A stretch of DNA of 6,701 bases from an uncultured Rhodobacter sp. (GTDB lineage: Bacteria; Pseudomonadota; Alphaproteobacteria; Rhodobacterales; Rhodobacteraceae): NCBI GenBank assembly GCA_937901435.1, contig CALGTJ010000534.1:1-6701 (forward strand), given 5' to 3'. Positions 1 through 5,992 of the stretch are shown here, in pieces. The notes under the pieces were generated by a model. That model did no database searches, was not told the DNA's origin, and worked only from the letters and a program-made list of their open reading frames with translations. Each line of letters begins with the position of its first letter. Within the stretch, counting starts at the first letter, position 1. A program made the translations under genes and the position numbers.

Positions 1-1
1 C

Positions 2-160
2 GTATCTGAAACCCGCATGGGCCGCACCAGATACACAGAGTTCAGGACACTCCCTAGATCTGCATTTGATTTGGCGAGATTGTTTAACGTTACGCAAGAA
101 TTTATTGTAAAGCGACTAAAACAGTACGCAAAAATAGTTTACCGTCTAAGTCATTCCTAG
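2..160 (+). CDS. 3' end of an unidentified gene, possibly ImmA/IrrE-like (partial)
   Basis: One + strand frame is open from the window edge to a TAG at 158-160, giving 52 residues with no start visible. The other two + frames hit stops at 7-9 and near 108. The predicted end contains SAFDLARLFNVTQEFIVKRL, which reads like a helix-turn-helix: a small-residue/Leu-Ala-Arg helix, then Asn-Val-Thr, then a second helix. ImmA/IrrE-type metallopeptidases often end in a segment of the form 'LA-x-x-F-x-V-S/T-x-x-x-x-x-x-R-L'. That is the basis for the guess, but the catalytic HExxH part would lie outside the window. The stretch is clearly richer in A+T than every other gene here, which may point to acquired DNA. 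It would end 29 bases from the convergent pirin stop codon. It is short enough to be a chance open frame, so both the call and the function are tentative. Confidence 0.45.
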   Translation, partial: VSETRMGRTRYTEFRTLPRSAFDLARLFNVTQEFIVKRLKQYAKIVYRLSHS

Positions 161-189
161 CACATAAAGTCCAAGCGCGTATTCGTTAG

Positions 190-1101
190 TTAATGCGCGG
201 CCTTGATAAACGTCCCGTTGCGCAGATCCTGCATCGCCTTTTGCAACTCGGCCTGCGTGTTCATCACGATGGGACCGTGCCAGGCCACGGGTTCTTGCAG
301 GGGCCGCCCCGAGATCAGCAGGAACCGCATCCCCTCTGGGCCAGAGCGCACGGTGATCTCATCGCCCGTGTCAAAGAGCACCAGCGTGCGGTTGCCGGTC
401 ATGTCACGGATGTTCAATTCCTCACCCTGATACTCTTTCTCGACGCGCACGCCCACCGGGGCAGAGGCATCGCGAAAGGTCCCAGACCCGGCAAACACAT
501 AGGCAAAGGCGTTGGAATAGGCATTTACTGGCAGCGTCTTGCGGGTGTTGGGCGGGATCGAGACATCGACGAACATCGGCTCTGCCGCGACACCATCCAC
601 AGGGCCGGATTTGCCCCAGAACGCGCCGGTGATGATCTTGACCGCCGTACCGTCGTCATCGATTATATGTGGGATATCAGAGCCTTGGATGTCCTGATAG
701 CGCGGATTGGTCAGTTTCAACTTGCCCGGTAGATTGGCCCACAGTTGAAAGCCGTGCATCTGCCCCTTGGCGTTCCCGCGCGGCATTTCCTGATGCATGA
801 TGCCCGACCCGGCGGTCATCCATTGCACCGACCCCGCGCCCAACAGCCCCTGATTTCCAAGGCTGTCGCCATGCTCGACCTCGCCCTCAAGAACATAGGT
901 GATCGTCTCGATCCCGCGATGAGGATGCCACGGAAAGCTCTTGCTGTAAAAGCGCGGATCATCATTGCGGAAGTCATCCAGCAGCAGGAAGGGATCGGAT
1001 TCAGTCGGATCGCCAAACCCGAAGACGCGGTGGAGATGCACCCCCGCACCCTCCATCGTCGGCTGGGCTATGCTGGTCGATTTCACTGGGCGAAATGTCA
1101 T
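190..1101 (-). CDS. Pirin family protein (cupin metalloprotein)
   Basis: This 303-residue bicupin-type protein matches the pirin family at about its usual length. The N-terminal cupin carries WHPHRGIETITYVLEG (His59, His61), HGD (His77) and SGIMHQEMP (His103, Glu105). By position, His59, His61, His103 and Glu105 correspond to the metal ligands of human pirin (two His in HxH, one His, one Glu). The second half, from about residue 165, is the C-terminal cupin with weaker conservation. The start is well supported: a strong GGAGGA Shine-Dalgarno lies 6 bases before the ATG. Pirins are cytosolic, bind Fe, and include quercetin dioxygenases and regulators that bind partner proteins; the substrate of this one cannot be read from sequence. 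It lies on the ilvN strand 92 bases downstream, so it may be reached by read-through from the ilv operon. Confidence 0.94.
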   Translation of the reverse strand: MTFRPVKSTSIAQPTMEGAGVHLHRVFGFGDPTESDPFLLLDDFRNDDPRFYSKSFPWHPHRGIETITYVLEGEVEHGDSLGNQGLLGAGSVQWMTAGSGIMHQEMPRGNAKGQMHGFQLWANLPGKLKLTNPRYQDIQGSDIPHIIDDDGTAVKIITGAFWGKSGPVDGVAAEPMFVDVSIPPNTRKTLPVNAYSNAFAYVFAGSGTFRDASAPVGVRVEKEYQGEELNIRDMTGNRTLVLFDTGDEITVRSGPEGMRFLLISGRPLQEPVAWHGPIVMNTQAELQKAMQDLRNGTFIKAAH

Positions 1102-1141
1102 GGCGCGTCCTCCAAATCTTTCCCGAATATGGAAGCCGCCA

Positions 1142-1181
1142 TGCCCTGCGTCCAGTCAGGGCACCGCACAGCCGCTGTGCG
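1142..1181 (-). other. Two adjacent hairpins between ilvN and the pirin gene
   Basis: Just after the ilvN stop codon there are two perfect inverted repeats in a row. In transcription order they are CGCACAG/CTGTGCG with a 3-base loop (1165-1181) and TGCCCTG/CAGGGCA with an 8-base loop (1142-1163). Neither is followed by a run of T on the minus strand, so they do not make a canonical intrinsic terminator. They could stabilise the ilvN 3' end, weaken read-through into the pirin gene, or mark a processing site. No good promoter for the pirin gene is visible in the gap. Confidence 0.5.
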
Positions 1182-1193
1182 ATGCCGCAATCG

Positions 1194-1757
1194 TCAGAGC
1201 GCGCCTCGGGCCAAGGCCGCCACACCCGTGCGGGCCACCTCGACCAGACCCAGCGGGCGCATGAGTTCGGCGAACGCGTCGATCTTTTCCGACGTGCCGG
1301 TCATCTCGAACACAAAGCTTTCCAGCGTGCTGTCCACCACATTGGCGCGGAAAATCTCGGCCAGACGCAGCGCCTCGATCCGGTCGTTGCCTGTGCCCGC
1401 CACCTTGAACAGCGCCAGTTCGCGCTCGACAGAGGCGCCCTCTACCGTCAGATCATGGACTTCATGCACAGGCACGATCCGCCCAAGCTGCGCCTTGATC
1501 TGCTCAATCACGCTTGGCGTGCCAATGGTCACCACCGTAATCCGGCTAAGGTGCCCGGCGTGGTCGGTCTCGGCCACGGTCAGCGATTCGATATTGTAAC
1601 CGCGCCCCGAAAACAGCCCGATCACGCGCGCCAGCACACCCGCCTCATTGGCCACCACAACGGCCAGCGTGTGCCGCTCCACCACCTCGGAATGCGGGTC
1701 ACGCAGGTCGTAGGCGGAATGCTTTGACGTGCCTTTTTTAATCTTTAGCGGGGACAT
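1194..1757 (-). CDS. ilvN: Acetolactate (acetohydroxyacid) synthase small, regulatory subunit
   Basis: The 187-residue product is the regulatory subunit of acetohydroxyacid synthase. It activates the catalytic IlvB subunit and confers feedback inhibition by valine. An ACT domain spans about residues 29-103 and contains the family signature NEAGVLARVIGLFSGRGYNI (37-56), where branched-chain amino acids bind at the dimer interface. The C-terminal small-subunit domain follows at about 108-180. It is some 25 residues longer at the N-terminus than the E. coli protein of about 163; such a basic extension (MSPLKIKKG...) is, as I recall, usual in alphaproteobacteria. The ATG has an AAGGA Shine-Dalgarno upstream at good spacing. 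It follows ilvB by 79 bases on the same strand, so it is in the same operon, but a strong hairpin sits in that gap. The symbol ilvH would be equally acceptable. Confidence 0.96.
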   Translation of the reverse strand: MSPLKIKKGTSKHSAYDLRDPHSEVVERHTLAVVVANEAGVLARVIGLFSGRGYNIESLTVAETDHAGHLSRITVVTIGTPSVIEQIKAQLGRIVPVHEVHDLTVEGASVERELALFKVAGTGNDRIEALRLAEIFRANVVDSTLESFVFEMTGTSEKIDAFAELMRPLGLVEVARTGVAALARGAL

Positions 1758-1793
1758 ATTGTCTTTTCCTTACTGTCCGGCCTTCATCTGGCC

Positions 1794-1830
1794 AAAAATA
1801 CCTCGGGGGTGTGGGGGCAGAGCCCCCACA
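1794..1830 (-). repeat. GC-rich hairpin in the ilvB-ilvN gap, possible dispersed intergenic element
   Basis: A perfect 9-bp stem with a 3-base loop (TGTGGGGGC / GCCCCCACA, 1810-1830) begins 6 bases after the ilvB stop codon. On the minus strand it is followed by CCCCCGAGG and then TATTTTTGGCC, so the T run (1794-1798) lies about 11 bases from the stem. This is too far for a standard intrinsic terminator. The combination of a 'GGGGGC...GCCCCC' stem, a C5 block and TATTTTTGGC looks to me like a repeated 3'-end element seen after many Rhodobacteraceae genes; that is from memory. Inside an operon it could protect the ilvB end of the message or lower ilvN expression relative to ilvB. Confidence 0.6.
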
Positions 1831-1836
1831 TGGTCA

Positions 1837-3594
<1,758 letters not shown>

Positions 3595-3633
3595 CGATCT
3601 TTTTCCTTACCTTCGCACAACTGCCTTACGCAC

Positions 3634-3661
3634 AAAAAAGCCCCCGGTGTTAGTCGGGGGC
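3634..3661 (-). terminator. Intrinsic terminator of the ilvB attenuator
   Basis: On the minus strand a perfect 7-bp stem, GCCCCCG / CGGGGGC, with an 8-base loop (ACTAACAC) occupies 3640-3661. It is followed at once by six T (3634-3639). It lies between the leader-peptide stop and the ilvB start (about 40 bases before the ATG), so it can only work as a conditional terminator. Its 5' arm shares bases 3659-3661 with the 3' arm of the upstream antiterminator stem, so the two structures exclude each other. Confidence 0.88.
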
Positions 3662-3706
3662 GCATGGGATCCTTTGGGGAAAACCGGAATTACCGGCCCA
3701 TGCGCC
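3659..3706 (-). promoter_or_regulatory. Antiterminator stem of the ilvB attenuator
   Basis: On the minus strand GGCGCATGGG (3706-3697), inside leader codons 11-14, is perfectly complementary to CCCATGCGCC (3668-3659) just ahead of and overlapping the terminator. The loop between them holds a small nested hairpin, CCGG-TAATT-CCGG (3696-3684), which begins in the last leader codon and covers the leader stop. A ribosome that reaches the leader stop would cover the 5' arm and allow the terminator; a ribosome stalled earlier would leave it free. The pairing is seen directly; the switching is inferred from the trp/ilv attenuation model. Confidence 0.8.
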
Positions 3707-3737
3707 TCTTCACCACCACTGATAGGACGATGTTCAT
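3690..3737 (-). CDS. ilv leader peptide (15 residues, Ile/Val/Leu-rich)
   Basis: A short frame on the minus strand encodes MNIVLSVVVKRRMGR and ends in TAA. Six of residues 3-9 are Ile, Val or Leu (Ile3, Val4, Leu5, Val7, Val8, Val9), exactly the end products of the pathway encoded downstream. An AGGA Shine-Dalgarno sits two bases before the ATG (ACAGGACAATG), close but plausible. The Leu codon is CTA and the Ser codon TCA, both rare in high-GC Rhodobacteraceae, which would sharpen ribosome stalling. The 3' part of the frame (codons 11-14) is the 5' arm of the antiterminator. The peptide itself probably has no function beyond sensing charged tRNA supply. It is too short to be found by normal gene callers. 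Confidence 0.85.
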   Translation of the reverse strand: MNIVLSVVVKRRMGR

Positions 3738-3767
3738 TGTCCTGTGAACTCCTCTGTGTTGACGGAC

Positions 3768-3794
3768 ATTATGGGGCTGGGTCGGGGGCGTCAA
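3768..3794 (-). promoter_or_regulatory. Probable sigma-70-type promoter of the ilvB leader/operon
   Basis: On the minus strand TTGACG (3794-3789, five of six consensus bases) is followed by CATAAT (3773-3768, five of six) at a 15-base spacing; reading the -10 as TAATGT gives 17 bases. Transcription would begin near 3760, about 23 bases before the leader ATG. This leaves a leader RNA of about 125 bases up to the attenuator T run. The exact -10 is uncertain because the optimal hexamer has a short spacer. Confidence 0.62.
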
Positions 3795-3833
3795 GAAGGG
3801 GATGTGCAGAAAATGTCGCACCAAGGCGGGTTT

Positions 3834-3851
3834 TTGGAATTTAATTTCCAA
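3834..3851. promoter_or_regulatory. Inverted repeat upstream of the ilv promoter, possible operator
   Basis: TTGGAA and TTCCAA flank six A/T bases (TTTAAT), forming an 18-base palindrome in an AT-rich patch about 40 bases upstream of the proposed -35 box. No T run follows in the minus direction, so it does not look like the terminator of the bpt gene, which ends at 3875. The placement suits a binding site for an activator or repressor (for example an Lrp- or LysR-type protein), but no specific consensus is matched. Confidence 0.4.
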
Positions 3852-3874
3852 CTATCGGGTCCACACAGACGAAA

Positions 3875-4705
3875 TCACAAATTAACGGGCCGCGAATCTG
3901 GAAGGGTGATGCGCGCCACCTGTTCGGCAATGGGGGAGGTGGACAGGGGATGGGTCTCTGATGTGTGATCCTCTGGATCACCGATTTTCTGCCATTTGCC
4001 GCCCTTGTAGATCTCAAGGCCAGAGAAATTCGCCTTATATCCCATCTTCGGGCTGCCCGGCACCCAATAGCCCAGATAGACGAAGGGCAGACCTGCCTCT
4101 TGGGCGATGCGGATATGATCGAGGATCACATAGGTGCCAAGGCTGGTGTGGGCGCGGTCGGGATCGTAAAAGCTATAGACCATCGACAGCCCGTCATCGA
4201 GCACATCGGTCAGGCACACAGCGGTCAATTCGCGTTTGCCATCCGCATTTTTCCCCGTGTATTCAATCACACGGCTGCGGATCGGCGTTTCTTCGATCAT
4301 CGCGGCGAATTCGAAAATATCCATATCTGCCATCCCGCCATCAGAGTGGCGGCTGTCCAGATAGGTGCGAAACAGATCGTGTTGATCTTCGGTGGCCCAG
4401 GGCGAGGTCGCGGTGCGGGTCAGATCCGCATTGCGCCGTATCACCCGTTTCTGGCTGCGGCTGGCGACAAAATCCGACACCCGCACCCGCGCCGACATGC
4501 AGGCAGAGCATTCCGCGCAAGAAGGCCGGTACAGCACGTTCTGCGAGCGGCGAAAGCCTTGTTTGCTTAGCATATCGTTCAGATTTCCGGCCGCTTCCCC
4601 CTGCAGCGCGGTAAACAGCTTTCGCTCCATCCGCCCGGCAAGATAGGGGCAGGGCTGGGGGGCCGTGACGTAAAACTGAGGCGCTATCGGAAGGGTATGT
4701 CGCAT
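3875..4705 (-). CDS. bpt: Leucyl/arginyl-tRNA-protein transferase (N-end rule)
   Basis: This cytosolic enzyme moves an aminoacyl group from tRNA to N-terminal acidic residues of proteins, marking them for ClpS/ClpAP. In Bpt-type bacterial members the donor is Leu-tRNA and the targets are N-terminal Asp/Glu; ATE-type members use Arg. Sequence alone does not settle the donor. The N-terminal ATE domain has [13 protein letters not shown] and [14 protein letters not shown]; numbered from the chosen start these give Cys19 and a Cys63/66/69 CxxCxxC. The C-terminal GNAT-like domain includes [18 protein letters not shown] and [16 protein letters not shown] chose the ATG at 4705 (276 residues), the usual family N-terminus ([16 protein letters not shown]), over a GTG at 4732, which would add nine residues and has no Shine-Dalgarno. 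The Shine-Dalgarno for the ATG is itself weak (AGAGA). The gene lies 91 bases downstream of the RDD gene on the same strand. Confidence 0.93.
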   Translation of the reverse strand: MRHTLPIAPQFYVTAPQPCPYLAGRMERKLFTALQGEAAGNLNDMLSKQGFRRSQNVLYRPSCAECSACMSARVRVSDFVASRSQKRVIRRNADLTRTATSPWATEDQHDLFRTYLDSRHSDGGMADMDIFEFAAMIEETPIRSRVIEYTGKNADGKRELTAVCLTDVLDDGLSMVYSFYDPDRAHTSLGTYVILDHIRIAQEAGLPFVYLGYWVPGSPKMGYKANFSGLEIYKGGKWQKIGDPEDHTSETHPLSTSPIAEQVARITLPDSRPVNL

Positions 4706-4796
4706 GAGATCTCTGGAAACTGACTCGTCCACGTTAGCAATAGGTTTCCATCACGCCAAGCCCCCTATAGCCGCGAGGCCAGCCTGTAAGCCGTTT

Positions 4797-5246
4797 CTAG
4801 CTGCGTGCGGCGCGGTTCAGCGCGGCAGTGCCCAGAACAAGATCGGTCAGGCTTTGGCCGCGTGGTTGCGTCGTCATGAGGATAATCGAAACAACTTGTA
4901 AAAGAATTAACGTGGTCGACACAGTATATCCCAGCGTATGCAGGGCCGCCATCGGCAGGTTCAGCGGACTTCCATCATGGTTACGGATTGTGATCGCCAC
5001 CAGCCACATTCCCGGCGTTGCCGAGGTATTGGCCAGTGTTATCGTTCGATAGGCAAATCCCACCACCGAATAGAGAAAGGCAAAGAAAAAAAGCGCCGTA
5101 AAGGCGGTAAAAGGCACGATCAGCACGCAGATAAGGATGATCAGGACCGTGTCGATGATCCATGCGATGAACCGTTTGGCGGTTACATCGGCGTAAAATT
5201 CAGGTTTGAGGTCGGGGTCTGGCAGGCCCCAGTAACGTGTTTGCAT
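4797..5246 (-). CDS. RDD family integral membrane protein
   Basis: The 149-residue product has the RDD-family pattern. Arg25 and Asp32 lie in AKRFIAWIIDTV at the start of the first membrane helix, and Asp135 lies in GQSLTDLVLGT near the C-terminus. Hydrophobic segments are at about 26-47, 48-66 and 101-124, with a conserved TPGMWLVAI (77-85) between the second and third. No signal peptide is seen. RDD proteins are inner-membrane proteins of mostly unknown role; a few have been linked to ion transport, which cannot be claimed here. The ATG at 5246 is the only usable start because an in-frame TAA lies about 30 bases upstream. It has no clear Shine-Dalgarno, and TATAAA ends four bases before it, so a leaderless message is conceivable. 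It sits between the bpt and DUF2852 genes on the same strand. Confidence 0.92.
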   Translation of the reverse strand: MQTRYWGLPDPDLKPEFYADVTAKRFIAWIIDTVLIILICVLIVPFTAFTALFFFAFLYSVVGFAYRTITLANTSATPGMWLVAITIRNHDGSPLNLPMAALHTLGYTVSTTLILLQVVSIILMTTQPRGQSLTDLVLGTAALNRAARS

Positions 5247-5277
5247 GATCTTTATAGGTCTTTGAGGGGGTGTTTAA

Positions 5278-5327
5278 CGAACCGGGCCCGACGTGCAGGA
5301 CCTGACGAACTGGGCCTTACGTGCAGG
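5278..5327. repeat. Imperfect 22-bp direct repeat upstream of the RDD gene
   Basis: Two copies of the pattern CGAAC-Y-GGGCC-NN-ACGTGCAGG lie at 5278-5299 and 5306-5327. They match at 19 of 22 positions with a period of 28 bases, and are about 30 and 60 bases upstream of the RDD start codon. Two to three helical turns between equal half-sites is typical of a regulator bound side by side, but the repeat could equally be a local duplication. Confidence 0.6.
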
Positions 5328-5342
5328 GTGGGGGGGAGGGGG
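5326..5342 (+). other. G-quadruplex motif (+ strand)
   Basis: The + strand reads GGG-T-G7-A-G5, which satisfies a four-run G-tract pattern with single-base loops (GGG, GGG, GGG, GGG). It lies on the template strand for the flanking minus-strand genes, so the transcript would carry the C-rich complement and any quadruplex would form in DNA. It abuts the second direct-repeat copy. Confidence 0.5.
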
Positions 5343-5355
5343 ATATAAGGGCTTT

Positions 5356-5376
5356 GCCCCCGCAATACACGGGGGC
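5356..5376 (-). other. GC-rich hairpin after the DUF2852 gene
   Basis: A perfect 7-bp stem, GCCCCCG / CGGGGGC, with a 7-base loop lies 40 bases downstream of the DUF2852 stop. No T run follows on either strand, so it is not a standard intrinsic terminator. It may cap the DUF2852 message or be a remnant of the same kind of GC-rich intergenic element found between ilvB and ilvN. The rest of the 169-base gap holds the G-rich motif and the direct repeat listed separately. Confidence 0.5.
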
Positions 5377-5415
5377 GGTCGTATGCTTTGCGCAGATCAG
5401 CGCGTTCGGTCGTGA

Positions 5416-5838
5416 TCAGGCCATGGTCGGGGCGACATCATCGTCTTTGGTGTCAGACGCGCTGCCTTTTGCCTTATGGGCGCGGTCGTCCATGAACTGG
5501 TCGAACTCGGACTTGTCCTTGGCTTCGCGCAGACGCTCGAGGAAGGCCTGAAACGCGTCTTGCTCTTCTTCCAGCCGACGCAGGGTCTCTGCCTTATAGC
5601 TGTCAAAGGCGACGTTGCCAGAGGATGAAAACCCGTGACGGGCCATGTGAGAATGGTCGCGCCGCTTGGCGCAGGTGCCTTTGAACATGCGTTTGCTCCA
5701 GATCATATAGGCTAGAAGGGCGAGGCCGACGGGCCAGAACACGATAAATCCGACGATCATCGCGGCAATCCAGGCGCCTTTTCCGCGCGCATCAAGCCAG
5801 GATTCCGCTTGGGTGGGCCATGTGGCGACTGAACTCAT
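5416..5838 (-). CDS. DUF2852 family membrane protein
   Basis: This 140-residue protein has one clear hydrophobic stretch (about 21-47, GAWIAAMIVGFIVFWPVGLA...), a short basic Cys/His-containing loop (KGTCAKRRDHSHMARHG), then a charged, coiled-coil-like region (about 76-116). Within that region FDSYKAETLRRLEEEQDAF and FLERLREAKDKSEFDQFMDD are typical of DUF2852 proteins as I recall them in alphaproteobacteria. The tail is acidic. It is likely anchored in the inner membrane with the coiled coil in the cytoplasm; no biochemical role is known to me. The start is well supported by TAGGAG eight bases before the ATG. A heat-shock-sigma-like promoter with a 5' leader of about 45 bases lies upstream, suggesting stress control. 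It is separated from the RDD gene by 169 bases with several structures, so the two may be transcribed independently. Confidence 0.9.
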   Translation of the reverse strand: MSSVATWPTQAESWLDARGKGAWIAAMIVGFIVFWPVGLALLAYMIWSKRMFKGTCAKRRDHSHMARHGFSSSGNVAFDSYKAETLRRLEEEQDAFQAFLERLREAKDKSEFDQFMDDRAHKAKGSASDTKDDDVAPTMA

Positions 5839-5866
5839 TTTAATCTCCTAGTCTTGGTTTGGGTTT

Positions 5867-5885
5867 ATGTGAATGTCTTTCACAT
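5867..5885. promoter_or_regulatory. Inverted repeat ATGTGAA-N5-TTCACAT in the DUF2852 leader
   Basis: A perfect 7-bp inverted repeat with a 5-base centre lies around the predicted transcription start and within the 5' leader of the DUF2852 gene. It could be an operator or an RNA hairpin. It resembles a CRP/FNR half-site (TGTGA...TCACA), but the spacing is seven rather than six bases. The same ATGTGAA heptamer recurs at 5931-5937. Confidence 0.45.
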
Positions 5886-5890
5886 TACCG

Positions 5891-5919
5891 AAATGGGGGA
5901 TCCGCGCTCGGAGTTCAAG
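5891..5919 (-). promoter_or_regulatory. Possible RpoH (sigma-32)-type promoter of the DUF2852 gene
   Basis: On the minus strand CTTGAA (5919-5914) and CCCCATTT (5898-5891) are separated by 15 bases. This fits the sigma-32 pattern known from E. coli, CTTGAAA with 11-15 bases to CCCCATnT, apart from the last A of the -35. Transcription would start near 5884. No equally good sigma-70 promoter is visible for this gene. Confidence 0.5.
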
Positions 5920-5922
5920 AGA

Positions 5923-5945
5923 AAATGTAAATGTGAATTACATTT
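5923..5945. promoter_or_regulatory. Inverted repeat AAATGTAA-N7-TTACATTT upstream of the DUF2852 promoter
   Basis: A perfect 8-bp inverted repeat with the 7-base centre ATGTGAA lies just upstream of the proposed -35 box in an AT-rich patch. Its centre is identical to the arm of the inverted repeat at 5867-5885. Its position upstream of the promoter suits an activator site. The remaining part of the gap to the YbaK-like gene is AT-rich, includes the palindrome GTTTTAAAAC at 5958-5967, and has no clear terminator. Confidence 0.45.
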
Positions 5946-5992
5946 ATTTTTAGTTTCGTTTTAAAACAGAGGGTTGCGCTGATCTGGTTGTG

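Noticed and set aside
61..160. AT-rich stretch as a promoter or replication element
   Set aside because: No DnaA box, CtrA pair (TTAA-N7-TTAA) or good -35/-10 pair was found, and the stretch is better explained as the end of a coding frame.
745..1599. 284-codon + strand open frame antisense to the pirin gene and ilvN
   Set aside because: It spans two genes and their gap, is low-complexity in Arg/Ser/Ala, has no family resemblance, and mirrors the wobble positions of the real genes.
1810..1830. Intrinsic terminator after ilvB
   Set aside because: The T run lies about 11 bases beyond the stem, and ilvN follows in the same operon, so a full stop here is unlikely.
3734..3769. Second tiny frame (MSVNTEEFTGQ) whose stop overlaps the leader ATG
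   Set aside because: Its ATG overlaps the proposed -10 box, so it would not be in the transcript; it also has no pathway-related codons.
4706..4732. GTG start for the leucyl/arginyl transferase giving 285 residues
   Set aside because: It has no Shine-Dalgarno and adds nine residues ahead of the usual family N-terminus; the ATG at 4705 is preferred.
5867..5885. CRP/FNR binding site
   Set aside because: The half-sites TGTGA and TCACA are separated by seven bases rather than six, and the FNR-type TTGAT-N4-ATCAA is absent. It is kept only as an unassigned inverted repeat.
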